Origin: Bacteroidetes bacterium GWF2_43_63
Lineage (GTDB): Bacteria > Bacteroidota > Bacteroidia > Bacteroidales > DTU049
Direction: 5' to 3'
Assembly: GCA_001769275.1 (NCBI GenBank)
Contig: MEOQ01000043.1
Location: 1 to 64,000, forward strand
Length of the DNA: 64,000 nucleotides
Below, in pieces: positions 34,535 through 43,334 of the stretch. A model generated the notes under the pieces. That model was not told the DNA's origin and ran no database searches. It saw nothing but the letters and a program-made list of their open reading frames with translations. Numbering within the stretch: the first letter of the stretch is position 1; the number at the start of each line of letters is the position of its first letter. The position numbers and the translations under genes are program-made.

Positions 34535-35251
34535 ATGACACTTTCAGTAATCATACCTGCCTTCAACGAAGAAAAGTACATTGCAGATACACTTTCCGAA
34601 GTGTACGCACTGAAGTTTCCTGCCGAAATTGCGAAAGCTGAAGTAATTGTTGTTGATGATTGCTCAAAAGATCACACCCCGTATATTCTGAAAGATTTGA
34701 AGACAACCTATCCCGATTTGATTGTCCACCGGAATGAAAAAAATATGGGAAAGGGCGCATCGGTAAAAAAAGGATTTGAACTGAGTCACGGCGATCTGAT
34801 TTTTATTCAGGATGCCGATTCAGAGCTGTCGCCAAGCGATATCCCGCGCATGCTTGATGCTCTGATTGAACTGAAAATTGAATTTGTAAACGGATCGCGC
34901 TACCTGCCGGGAATCGTACGGCCGGTGATCAGCTACAAACGGTATTTTGCCAATCGCTTTTTTACGTTTCTGGTTTCATTTCTTTCGAACGCAAAACTCA
35001 CCGACATCGCTTGTGGTCATAAGCTGATACACCGAAACCTGCTTGAGAAAATACCCATCCGATCAAAACGTTTCGGTTTCGAAGCCGAGGTAATGATAAA
35101 AGCATTGAAAATAAAAAAGAACAACATTGCGGAAGTGCCGGTCATGTATCGTCCACGCAGTGTGCGTGAAGGCAAAAAACTAAAGTCGTCCGACGGTTTC
35201 AAAATCCTTTTTACCATTCTGAGATATGAATTTTTCTGGCGCCCTTCATGA
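34535..35251 (+). CDS. Family 2 glycosyltransferase, DPM1-like
   Basis: A 238-residue GT-A fold glycosyltransferase of family GT2, closest in pattern to dolichyl/polyprenyl-phosphate mannose or glucose synthases. Key parts: SVIIPAFNEEKYI at the N-terminus, the VVDDCS motif with Asp41-Asp42, the metal-binding QDADSELSP (DAD at 93-95) and GSRYLPG. It has no C-terminal membrane helices, so it is a soluble or peripheral form. The product would be a lipid-linked sugar. The last 26 bases overlap the start of the next gene, a polytopic membrane protein that may use that lipid-linked sugar; this link is inference. Confidence 0.85.
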   Translation: MTLSVIIPAFNEEKYIADTLSEVYALKFPAEIAKAEVIVVDDCSKDHTPYILKDLKTTYPDLIVHRNEKNMGKGASVKKGFELSHGDLIFIQDADSELSPSDIPRMLDALIELKIEFVNGSRYLPGIVRPVISYKRYFANRFFTFLVSFLSNAKLTDIACGHKLIHRNLLEKIPIRSKRFGFEAEVMIKALKIKKNNIAEVPVMYRPRSVREGKKLKSSDGFKILFTILRYEFFWRPS

Positions 35252-37037
35252 AAAGCCAAAGCTTAGCTGGTTTCCCAATGCAGTTATTATTTTTACTATT
35301 GCTGCAGCCATGGGATTCAAATTCTGGACGACAGCCTGGCAAAAGAGAGTCATCGAAAATGATGTAATTTCTTATTATGCCTATCTCCCGGCAACCTTCA
35401 TTCACCACGATATTTCGTTGGATTTCATGAACGATACCAGTCAGAATTATTCTGACCGGTTCTGGCCTGTAAAGCTCGACAACGGGAATTATGTTATTAA
35501 AACAACGATGGGCATGTCCATTTTGTACAGCCCATTTTTCTTTGCAGCACACGGTTTTGAGCTGGCCTCGGGAGGTAAGGCCGATGGATATTCATCGGCA
35601 TACCGCAGCGCCATTTCGTTTGCTGCCATTGTGTTTTTATTGCTCGGGCTTATCATGACGCGAAAATTGCTGCGTCAGTATTTTTCTCCGCTGATAACAG
35701 GTCTTTGTCTTTTACTGATTGTTTTTGCAACGAACCTCTTCTACTATTCCACACTGGAACCAGGCATGTCGCATGTGTACAATTTCGCGCTCATTGCACT
35801 TTTTTTGTATGTAAATGACCGATGGCTGAAAAAACCTGACTTGGGGAACACAGTGCTGATCGGGCTTATATACGGCATTATCACACTGGTGAGACCCCCG
35901 AACGGACTAATTATCCTCTTCCCTTTTCTGTGGAACATTCTGTCGTGGTCTGATTTCAAAACCCGGATTCAGCTATTCATCCGTATATGGCCAAAACTTT
36001 TAATTATTGCGCTGTGCGGTCTGGTGGTGTGGGCACCGCAGCTGCTGTACTGGAAAATGCAGAGTGGCAGTTTCTTTATCAATTCATACGATGAGAAGTT
36101 CTATTTTGGAAATTTTCATTTTGCCGAAGCTCTTTTTGGCTTCCGTAAGGGTTGGTATATCTATTCTCCAATAATGCTCCTGGCAACAACAGGAATATTT
36201 TTTATGAGAAAAGAATTGCGCAGCTTGCAATTGTCGGTTCTTGCATTTCTGCTGGTGTTCATGTATATCGCTTTTTCCTGGTGGTGCTGGTGGTATGGCG
36301 GGGGTTACGGTATCCGCGCTATGATTGATATTTTTGCACTTATGGCCATTCCTCTCGCAGCAATTATTTCCTACTTTTTCCGACAGGGAAAAGCATTGAA
36401 ATGGATTTGTATTGCGGCATGTCTGGTTTTTATTGCTCATGGATATTTTCAGACATTGCAATACAGATACGGAGCCATTCATTGGGATTCGATGACCAAA
36501 AAATCCTACCTATTTTCATTCGGGCACCTGCACCCTCAGCCGGCATATTGGCTATTGCTGCAACAACCCGATTACGAAAACGCCATAAAAGGTCTGCCAG
36601 AGCGCATTCCAGAGAAGCCCACTGCAATAAATACTGATGAAGATGATTTTGTTTATACTGAAAAAAACATCCAGCCAGCTGATGGGGCCGAGTTTCATAA
36701 TTTGTTTGAAATAAATATTCCGGATACCGCATTCCCCTTTTCCGGCGAGGTGCTGTTCAAAGCCTCTGCGAGCAACCGTTTCCCGAACGATCTGATGATC
36801 TGTGCTTCACTGATGTCAGGAGAAAATGTTTTGGTCAACGCATCGATGAATGTAGAGCCGATTACATCGGGCGGCAAGGAAACTTTCGTGTGGACATTCG
36901 AGCTTATTCCGCCCGATCTAAATGCAAAAGACTTAAGCATAAAAGTGTTTTTCTGGGCAAGAAAAAAGCGATCTTTTTATGTACAAAACATTGAAGTGGT
37001 ATTTCATGATTTGAAGCCATACTGCGGGAAGGAGTGA
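35226..37037 (+). CDS. Polytopic membrane protein, possible GT-C glycosyltransferase
   Basis: A 603-residue protein with about ten to eleven membrane helices over residues 15-430 and a C-terminal soluble region of about 170 residues that looks beta-rich. The first loop carries VIENDVISYYAYLPATF, which recalls the acidic first-loop motif of GT-C type transferases that take sugars from lipid carriers, but I cannot assign a family firmly. It overlaps the GT2 gene by 26 bases, arguing for coupled expression. Likely function: transfer of a sugar from polyprenyl phosphate to a surface glycan or protein. A later start at codon 29 would remove the overlap but cut into the first helix. Confidence 0.6.
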   Translation: MNFSGALHEKPKLSWFPNAVIIFTIAAAMGFKFWTTAWQKRVIENDVISYYAYLPATFIHHDISLDFMNDTSQNYSDRFWPVKLDNGNYVIKTTMGMSILYSPFFFAAHGFELASGGKADGYSSAYRSAISFAAIVFLLLGLIMTRKLLRQYFSPLITGLCLLLIVFATNLFYYSTLEPGMSHVYNFALIALFLYVNDRWLKKPDLGNTVLIGLIYGIITLVRPPNGLIILFPFLWNILSWSDFKTRIQLFIRIWPKLLIIALCGLVVWAPQLLYWKMQSGSFFINSYDEKFYFGNFHFAEALFGFRKGWYIYSPIMLLATTGIFFMRKELRSLQLSVLAFLLVFMYIAFSWWCWWYGGGYGIRAMIDIFALMAIPLAAIISYFFRQGKALKWICIAACLVFIAHGYFQTLQYRYGAIHWDSMTKKSYLFSFGHLHPQPAYWLLLQQPDYENAIKGLPERIPEKPTAINTDEDDFVYTEKNIQPADGAEFHNLFEINIPDTAFPFSGEVLFKASASNRFPNDLMICASLMSGENVLVNASMNVEPITSGGKETFVWTFELIPPDLNAKDLSIKVFFWARKKRSFYVQNIEVVFHDLKPYCGKE

Positions 37038-37102
37038 GGAATAAGTGGTAAGGAATAAGTGGTAAGGAGTAAGAAGTGAGGAGTAAGAGTGGTGAGTAGT
37101 GA

Positions 37103-37212
37103 CCTTCGGCGGGGTTTATCCCGCCATTTTACGCTTCGACGGAGTTTATCCCGCTGCCGACATTTCGACTCCGCTCAATGTGACAGCTGCGGGGCTCAGC
37201 GTGACAGTTCAA
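37103..37212 (+). repeat. Family D repeat, copy D3
   Basis: GGGGTTTATCCCGCC, then CTTCGACGGAGTTTATCC, TTTCGACTCCGCTCAATGTG and GGGGCTCAGCGTGACAG. Same orientation and order relative to a family C copy as at 52909-53195. Preceded by short tandem variants of 'GGAATAAGTGGTAA' right after the membrane protein stop. Confidence 0.6.
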
Positions 37213-37242
37213 TGGTGAGAAGTTAAGGCCTTATGCGTTGTG

Positions 37243-37490
37243 CTTCTTCAACGCACTCGATAGTAATCACGACAGAAGGCTGTCTCGAAATACCGGTTTG
37301 TTACGACATTCCACCGTTACGGCCGGTGATTTGGAATTCTTCCATGCTTTTGAGCCGGAACATGGAACCGTCGTAACAATAGCAAAAACAACGGTTCCAT
37401 GTCCTTCAGCTCCTTCGTCGCATCGGACGGTGGAATGTTGTTTTTGCTCTGAAGTAAAATTTTGAGACAGCCTCGCAGAGAGGTTGAATA
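37243..37490. repeat. Family C repeat split by a family A element (C3 with A3)
   Basis: Left family C half 37243-37275 (CTTCTTCAACGC, hairpin TCGAT...ATCACGA) and right half about 37473-37490 (CGCAGAGAGGTTGAA). The middle of the C element, present in copies C1 and C2, is missing and replaced by the A3 element. Confidence 0.65.
37277..37473 (+). mobile_element. Family A double-hairpin element A3 with terminal inverted repeats
   Basis: AGGCTGTCTC (37277-37286) and GAGACAGCCT (37464-37473) are perfect terminal inverted repeats bounding 197 bases. Inside: TTGTTACGA (37298-37306) pairs TCGTAACAA (37371-37379); AGCAAAAACAA (37381-37391) pairs TTGTTTTTGCT (37438-37448). Inner segments: CATTCCACCG (37307-37316) is the exact reverse complement of CGGTGGAATG (37428-37437), and CATGGAACCG (37361-37370) of CGGTTCCATG (37392-37401). 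Non-coding, so any transposase acts in trans. Confidence 0.7.
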
Positions 37491-37563
37491 AGACGCTACC
37501 ATGCTATATTCATTGTACGTTGTGCAATAACACAATTAACACCCAGTGCAACATCTAATTGAT

Positions 37564-37571
37564 TATCTTTG
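37564..37571 (+). promoter_or_regulatory. -7 promoter element of the four-gene envelope operon
   Basis: TATCTTTG, a perfect TAnnTTTG match 20 bases before the ATG at 37592. Confidence 0.55.
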
Positions 37572-37591
37572 TCTATCAGTAAAATTATCTC

Positions 37592-39154
37592 ATGAAGTTT
37601 TCAATCCGGCAACTGGTATTGATTTTTTGCGTGGCAGGCATTGTTGCTTCCTGTGCCAAAGATCCTTCATGGGATGTGGATGTGCGCACACCGGTATTTC
37701 GCACTTCGCTTGGAGTGAATGATTTCATTGCCGACAGCATGTTGATTGAAAATCCAGATACCAGTCTCACATTTGTCCTTGATTTTGATCTTTTCAATAT
37801 CACTACTGACACCTTTGTCAACATGCCGGATTCGCTCTATTACTCGCATTACATAATGCCTATCGGAGTGACTGTCCCGCCAGGTACATTGGTAATAGAA
37901 AAAACCGAAAGCAAATACTATGACCTCGGAGGTGCGTTGCTGACCGACATGCGCATCAAGAGCGGCACATTAAATATCCGTGCCTACAATTATGTGGGTG
38001 ATGCTGCATATATTGAATATTCACTTGACAATTCCCTCCTGAATGGCGCTCCTGTTGTTGTTAGCGGTACAGTTCCCAGTTATCCGGTGACCGGTGAATT
38101 TCTCGAAACACAATTCGACGTAAGCGGGATGTACCTCGATCTGCGACAGTCATATATGCACTGCAACTCCCTTAAATCAACCATTAAAATCTACGCCAAT
38201 CCACTCGCAACTTCCAACGTGGTGGTAAATTTCAACGACAGTATTGACATTCTTGTTGAGTTCAAAGACATTGTGATTGATTATGCCAGAGGGTATTTCG
38301 GACAGCATGTTGTGAGCTCAACTTCCACTGAAAATTTCCCATTCATGGAGGACCTTGGTATTGACTATCTCGACATGAGCAACATTGCCATGACACTCAC
38401 AATGGAAAATTATCTCGGTGCCGATGCTACATTCACAATCAATGAACTCAGCGGTCACGGACTCACCGACATTGCTCTCACATCAGATTGGATCGGGGAA
38501 CCCATCAACCTGACGCGTGCCACGGAAAATCCGATATATTCCGGGAACGTGACCCCATCTACCTTTTCAATGAACTTTAATACATCCAATGTTGAAGCTT
38601 TTTTCGAAAATCTTCCGGAGGAAATCACTTATAGTTTGAGCGGAACCATGAATCCGCTTGGGAATGTGTCGACCGGAAATGATTTCGTTTATTACGGGCA
38701 GGGACTCCGCGGCAGAATACACGCCGAAATACCGATGAATATTGCCATTCAGGGACTAACGCTTTCCGACACCATCGATTATGAACTGAATAAATCCGAA
38801 AGTTTTATCACGCAATCCGAATTGTTTCTCGACATAAGCAACGGTTTCCCATTATCAGCGTCGTTTAAAATTTTTCTTGCAGATGCAGCCGGCAACACAG
38901 TTGACAGCATAGTACCCGACACGGAGATTCCTTCGGGAATTGTTGATGCAGGCGGGAAAGTTATATCGCCTTCGGTTCTTAAAATGAAAATTATTCTGGA
39001 TGAAAGTCAGACTTCACATCTGTATGAATGCAAAACAGCCGTGATTTATGCACAGCTTAATACAGGCGGCACTGCTGGCCAGAAAGTAAAATTTTATCCA
39101 TGGTACAAATTCGATGTAATTGTTACCGGATTGTTTAATTTGTATCTTGAATGA
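37592..39154 (+). CDS. Large lipoprotein of unknown function
   Basis: A 520-residue lipoprotein: signal sequence with lipobox GIVASC, acylated Cys21. The rest is predicted mostly beta, with repeated patterns such as 'TLTMENYLGADATFTINEL' and 'SLSGTMNPLGNVS' suggesting stacked beta-sandwich domains. I recognise no family. It opens a tight operon: the next gene overlaps it by 4 bases (ATGA), followed by a beta-barrel-like protein, a T9SS cargo protein and a CapA protein. It is probably at the outer membrane and may pair with the barrel protein downstream. Confidence 0.7.
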   Translation: MKFSIRQLVLIFCVAGIVASCAKDPSWDVDVRTPVFRTSLGVNDFIADSMLIENPDTSLTFVLDFDLFNITTDTFVNMPDSLYYSHYIMPIGVTVPPGTLVIEKTESKYYDLGGALLTDMRIKSGTLNIRAYNYVGDAAYIEYSLDNSLLNGAPVVVSGTVPSYPVTGEFLETQFDVSGMYLDLRQSYMHCNSLKSTIKIYANPLATSNVVVNFNDSIDILVEFKDIVIDYARGYFGQHVVSSTSTENFPFMEDLGIDYLDMSNIAMTLTMENYLGADATFTINELSGHGLTDIALTSDWIGEPINLTRATENPIYSGNVTPSTFSMNFNTSNVEAFFENLPEEITYSLSGTMNPLGNVSTGNDFVYYGQGLRGRIHAEIPMNIAIQGLTLSDTIDYELNKSESFITQSELFLDISNGFPLSASFKIFLADAAGNTVDSIVPDTEIPSGIVDAGGKVISPSVLKMKIILDESQTSHLYECKTAVIYAQLNTGGTAGQKVKFYPWYKFDVIVTGLFNLYLE

Positions 39155-40353
39155 AAAGTGCATTGCTTTTATTTTTTTCGTTTTGGATAATGAGTGTTTC
39201 GTTCGCGCAAAACGACAAACATCCCGAAATCCGCATCAGTTCTGATAATGCACTTGGAAGCAAAACACTGTTAACCGAATTCTTTGGAAAATTTTATTTT
39301 GGAAAATATATTGATTCCACTACAAAATGGGATGAGTTGAATTTTCTTGACACTGATAATCATCTTGGATTTTTCAGCAACAACAGAATTGAGGTCAGAT
39401 TACCTTCCAAAAAAAAGTATTCTTTTTATATAGCAGGATCACACCAATCGTTATTTGCAATCGGCTTCAGCAAAGAGCTTTTTCAACTTGTGTTTACCGG
39501 CAACAATTCTCTTGTTGGACAGCAGGTCATCGCCGATCCGGCAACCATGGACAAATATAATTTCTCGACGTTATCTGGCGGAATTGTTTATAAAATCAAC
39601 GATGACATGAAAATACATGCAGCTGTCGGACCGGTTGCCATGTATTCCTGTGCCGGTTTTGATTTTTCGGGATCGGATTTTTTTACATCGCAGGCCGCCG
39701 ACAGCCTTGCTTTGAATCTCAATGGTGATTACATGCGTGCAGGCGGACCAACGTTCGTGAAAGGTGTCGGATTTAGCTCTGAGCTAGGAATAGAAGGAAG
39801 CAACGGAGGGTTTGAATGGAGCGTGTCTGCAGCCAATATCGGTCGCGTGTGGCTGAATAAAAACACCATTAATTCGCATCGCGACACCCTGATGTATTTT
39901 ACAGGCGTTGAAGTATCAGACCTTTCCAATTTCAGCGCAGTTGTTGATCAGGAACTTGAAAATTTCGAGCAGGGATTCAGCTTGAAAGGCGACACAGCAA
40001 ACTCCGCAATTTCGCTCCCACTGCTTATTACAGGTGAATGCAGCAAAGAAACAGGAAAACTCAGAACAGACCTGAATGTACTTTATTACAATCTGCCCGG
40101 GTTTTTCCCATACATGCAATTGCGGCCATCATGGCCCATTTCAACGGGATTCAGAATTTCGCTGCCAATGAAATACGGCGGATACAGTTCATTCAATGCG
40201 GGACTCGGGCTGGAGTTTGTGTTGGCCGATCATTTTTCGGTGCAACTTGATTTCCCTTCCATGTTGTCTGTTTTAAATATCAGCAGGAATCTGTCGTATA
40301 ATGTCACTGGAAAAATAATTTATAAATTCACCAATCATGCGAGTCTATTGTAG
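39151..40353 (+). CDS. DUF5723-like outer-membrane protein
   Basis: A 400-residue exported protein with a signal peptide ending at VSFAQ (residue 20). The sequence alternates hydrophobic and polar residues and ends in a beta-strand-rich region (GLGLEFVLADHFSVQLDFPSM), as in outer-membrane beta-barrels. It resembles DUF5723 proteins, which are common in Bacteroidota and of unknown function. Overlaps the upstream lipoprotein gene by 4 bases and the downstream cargo gene by 17, so all three are translated together. Confidence 0.65.
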   Translation: MKSALLLFFSFWIMSVSFAQNDKHPEIRISSDNALGSKTLLTEFFGKFYFGKYIDSTTKWDELNFLDTDNHLGFFSNNRIEVRLPSKKKYSFYIAGSHQSLFAIGFSKELFQLVFTGNNSLVGQQVIADPATMDKYNFSTLSGGIVYKINDDMKIHAAVGPVAMYSCAGFDFSGSDFFTSQAADSLALNLNGDYMRAGGPTFVKGVGFSSELGIEGSNGGFEWSVSAANIGRVWLNKNTINSHRDTLMYFTGVEVSDLSNFSAVVDQELENFEQGFSLKGDTANSAISLPLLITGECSKETGKLRTDLNVLYYNLPGFFPYMQLRPSWPISTGFRISLPMKYGGYSSFNAGLGLEFVLADHFSVQLDFPSMLSVLNISRNLSYNVTGKIIYKFTNHASLL

Positions 40354-41770
40354 CATCTTATTGTTACTGGTTGCTGCAACTGCTTTTTGTCAGAGTGCTT
40401 TCATCCGGACGTATGGCATGGAGGGCACATTCAATGAAGGAAAAGGAATTGTTGCCTTCAGTGATTCCACCTACATCCTGCTTGGAAACAGACAAACCAT
40501 CGGTGGTCAATCCTCGGCCTGGCTGTTTAAAGTCGATTCGGCAGGAACTATTTTATGGGAAAAATATTTTCTCAACTACACATTGTCTTCGGCCGAAAAT
40601 CTCGCCAGACACGACGACACTTCTGTTGTGATTACTGGTACTGCTTTGCAGGGAACCGACTATTCTGCTTTTGCTGCCCGCGTCAGTTTATCGGGCAACC
40701 TGCTTTGGGAAAAGACTTTCGGTACAAATGTCTGGGACGCTGGCTATTGTTCTGTTTCGGACAATGATGGAAATGTCTGGGTTACCGGATTATCCATGGG
40801 TTACGACACTCTCGGCCAGGATGTAATGCTTTATAAATTAAACGGCAGCACCGGTGATTCCATACAGTACCGTCGCATTGACTGCGGGTTCAACGACAAA
40901 GGCGTTTATCTTGACACCGCTTCAAACAACAATATTCTGCTGGCTACGCATAGTTATTCAGCCGCTGCAGACAGCAATATGAGCCGGATCTGGCGCTTTG
41001 ACTACAATATGGACACTGTATGGACGTGGGCTCCTGTGATCGATTCAGCAGATTTTCTCATCAATTGTCTGTTCGAAGACATCTATCAGCGCATTGTTTA
41101 TTCAGGCGACATGAAACCCGATACGGGCTCTGTATACCGGCTCTGGTACGGGTTTCTTTCATCTGCAGGATCGTTTATGTGGGAATTGTTTCAGCCACCC
41201 TATTATCTTAAAAATATTCGCAGAGGAATAATTGACAGCAGTAACAATTACTATTTTACCGGAGGAATTTTTCCATACTATTTTGGTTTCGGAAACAGCG
41301 ATGTCGGCTTCTGGCGCGATAGTGCCGGCTGGGTGAATTACAGATATTTTGGAGCCCTGCAGGATGAAGAAGGAATGGATCTTGACTTTGCGGCCGACGG
41401 AGGTCTGGCTTTTATTGGTACAACAAAAAGTTTCGGGCCTGGTGTAAATAATATTTTTCTTGTGAAGATCAGCGCAGATGGCACTTTCAATGATGCCGAC
41501 TATATTCACTACACCCCAGCTCTATCCGCAGAATCCGTTGATGCAAAACTTTATCCGAATCCATGCCGGGGTTCTTTCCGCATTGAAATTCCCGATGAAT
41601 ATGAATGCCGGATTGATATTTTTAATCTGCAGGGAATGCATGTTGTTTCGGACCGTTACCAATCAGGTGAGACCTACACGCTGCGCGGCCTCAACAATGG
41701 GGTGTACCTGATAAAAGTCACTTCGGAACATCAATCTTATAATTTCAGATTACTTTTGCAGCAGGATTAA
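40337..41770 (+). CDS. Secreted propeller-like protein with T9SS sorting domain
   Basis: A 477-residue protein with a signal peptide (LLLVAATAFCQ) and a C-terminal type A sorting domain starting at KLYPNPCRGSF and ending RLLLQQD. The body has repeats of the form 'SAWLFKVDSAGTILWEKYF' and 'AARVSLSGNLLWEKTFG', typical of beta-propeller proteins common among T9SS cargo. It should be delivered to the cell surface. The start lies within the last 17 bases of the DUF5723-like gene, and the CapA gene begins one base after the stop. Confidence 0.8.
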   Translation: MRVYCSILLLLVAATAFCQSAFIRTYGMEGTFNEGKGIVAFSDSTYILLGNRQTIGGQSSAWLFKVDSAGTILWEKYFLNYTLSSAENLARHDDTSVVITGTALQGTDYSAFAARVSLSGNLLWEKTFGTNVWDAGYCSVSDNDGNVWVTGLSMGYDTLGQDVMLYKLNGSTGDSIQYRRIDCGFNDKGVYLDTASNNNILLATHSYSAAADSNMSRIWRFDYNMDTVWTWAPVIDSADFLINCLFEDIYQRIVYSGDMKPDTGSVYRLWYGFLSSAGSFMWELFQPPYYLKNIRRGIIDSSNNYYFTGGIFPYYFGFGNSDVGFWRDSAGWVNYRYFGALQDEEGMDLDFAADGGLAFIGTTKSFGPGVNNIFLVKISADGTFNDADYIHYTPALSAESVDAKLYPNPCRGSFRIEIPDEYECRIDIFNLQGMHVVSDRYQSGETYTLRGLNNGVYLIKVTSEHQSYNFRLLLQQD

Positions 41771-41771
41771 C

Positions 41772-42935
41772 ATGAATATGAAGCAAAAAAAGATACTGGT
41801 TTTTGCCGCTCCGGTTTTTCTGGTGGCACTTGTGGTAATACTGATCAAGCCATTCGGATCTACATCGGCCGAATATGGAAAATTGTCACCCATTGCGGAG
41901 AGCGATTCGGTCACTTTTTGGGTCACCGGCGACGCTATGATGCACATGCCGCAATACAAAGCCGCCTATTGTGAAGGCACAGGCCTGTGTGAGTTCGACT
42001 CCTGCTACAATTTCATAAGACCTATTCTGCAAAGCGCAGACGTTCGTCTGGTGAATTTCGAAACTACACTCGCAGGCGAGCCCTACAGCGGATATCCGCG
42101 ATTCAGCGCGCCCGAAGAGTTTCCGGATGCCTTGCGCAGAGCGGGCTTCAACTTCTTCGTATTTGCGAACAATCACACTTGCGATCGCAGTGGCGAAGGA
42201 ATCGAAGGCAACATCGACTATGCCGACAGCGTGAAACTGTGGCATACCGGCATTTTCCGCAATCCAACCGAACGGCTTGCCCGCTATCCATACATGCTTG
42301 AAATTAAAGGATGGAAACTTGCCATACTGAATTATACCTATGGTACCAACGGAATCCCTGAGCCAGAGCCATACGTAGTGAACCGCATCGATTCGGCGCA
42401 AATTCTGTCCGACATCAGAAAAGCAAAATCACAAAGCGCCGATGCCATCCTGGTTTCCATACACTGGGGCGAAGAATATCAACATAAGCAGAATGCAAAT
42501 CAAAAAGCCCTTGCAAATTTTCTGCTTGAAAGCGGCGTAGATGTCATCATCGGCAGTCACCCGCATGTGGTGCAACCCATGGAATTGGTGACGCCCATCG
42601 GAAGTATGAAGGAAAGACTGATAATCTGGTCGCTCGGCAATTTCATTTCGAATCAGAAGGATCCGCTCACCGATGCCGGTCTGCTGGTGGGTTTCACACT
42701 CAAACGCACGCCATACGGCAAACCCGAAGTGTGCAACGTGAAATTCATTCCGCTTTACCGCATGAAACTCGAAGGCAAAAAACCCGGCTATTACATGATG
42801 CCCGGCATGATGACCGAAAAGAATATCGATGCCCTCATTCCCGGCGATGAAAATAAGGAAGATTTCCGCTCAGTAATGAAAGACACCCGCCGCAAAGTCA
42901 ATACTGATCCACGAATCAGAGAGGTGGAGAAATAA
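41772..42935 (+). CDS. CapA-family protein (poly-gamma-glutamate capsule type)
   Basis: A 387-residue protein with one N-terminal membrane anchor (residues 8-26) and a CapA/PgsA domain with a calcineurin-like metallophosphatase fold. Visible motifs are VTGDAMMH (Gly53-Asp54), NFETTLAG, FANNHTCDRSGEG, SIHWGEEY and IGSHPHVVQPME, the expected metal ligands. In Bacillus, CapA/PgsA takes part in poly-gamma-glutamate capsule assembly; here capB and capC partners are absent, so its substrate is unknown. ATG at 41772 follows the cargo stop by one base; a second ATG two codons later is possible. Confidence 0.85.
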   Translation: MNMKQKKILVFAAPVFLVALVVILIKPFGSTSAEYGKLSPIAESDSVTFWVTGDAMMHMPQYKAAYCEGTGLCEFDSCYNFIRPILQSADVRLVNFETTLAGEPYSGYPRFSAPEEFPDALRRAGFNFFVFANNHTCDRSGEGIEGNIDYADSVKLWHTGIFRNPTERLARYPYMLEIKGWKLAILNYTYGTNGIPEPEPYVVNRIDSAQILSDIRKAKSQSADAILVSIHWGEEYQHKQNANQKALANFLLESGVDVIIGSHPHVVQPMELVTPIGSMKERLIIWSLGNFISNQKDPLTDAGLLVGFTLKRTPYGKPEVCNVKFIPLYRMKLEGKKPGYYMMPGMMTEKNIDALIPGDENKEDFRSVMKDTRRKVNTDPRIREVEK

Positions 42936-43026
42936 TATCAATGTTGAATTATGGGCAACTACCGTTTCGGATTCAATGGTCAGGAGAATAAAAGTGAGTG
43001 AAAAGAGTGATTGCGAAAAACATCAC

Positions 43027-43240
43027 ACCCAACGATTCCGTGTCCGCTCCTCTTCTCAAATCAATGTCTGGCGAACGACAGAATGTTGGGTGCTCCCCGA
43101 CATTCTACCGTCAGCTTGAAGGGGGTTGACAATACTGCATTGCTGACGTGGAATCGTCGGGGAGAAAGATGCTTGCACCCAACGATTCCGTGTCCGCTCC
43201 TCTATAAAATCAATGTCTGGCGGACGACAGAATGTAGGGT
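43027..43240 (+). repeat. Family B double-hairpin repeats in b-a-b order (B4, B5)
   Basis: Hairpin b: ACCCAAC (43027-43033) to GTTGGGT (43085-43091). Hairpin a: CCCCGAC (43095-43101) to GTCGGGG (43156-43162). Second hairpin b: ACCCAAC (43177-43183) to GTAGGGT (43234-43240). Inner segments cross-match between a and b (AGAATGT with ACATTCT; CGATTCC with GGAATCG). This is all that the 42936-43334 gap holds, apart from a small GCGCGCGCAGCGC-type palindrome near 43266. Confidence 0.75.
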
Positions 43241-43334
43241 GCATCGCTATTCCGGGATGCGAAAACGCGCGCGCAGCGCGGATCACACAAACAAATTATT
43301 CAACGGCATAGGTTAAAAAGAATACTGCAAAAAT

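Noticed and set aside
37277-37473. Transposase gene for the family A element
   Set aside because: The element is 197 bases with no ORF; any enzyme must be encoded outside the window.
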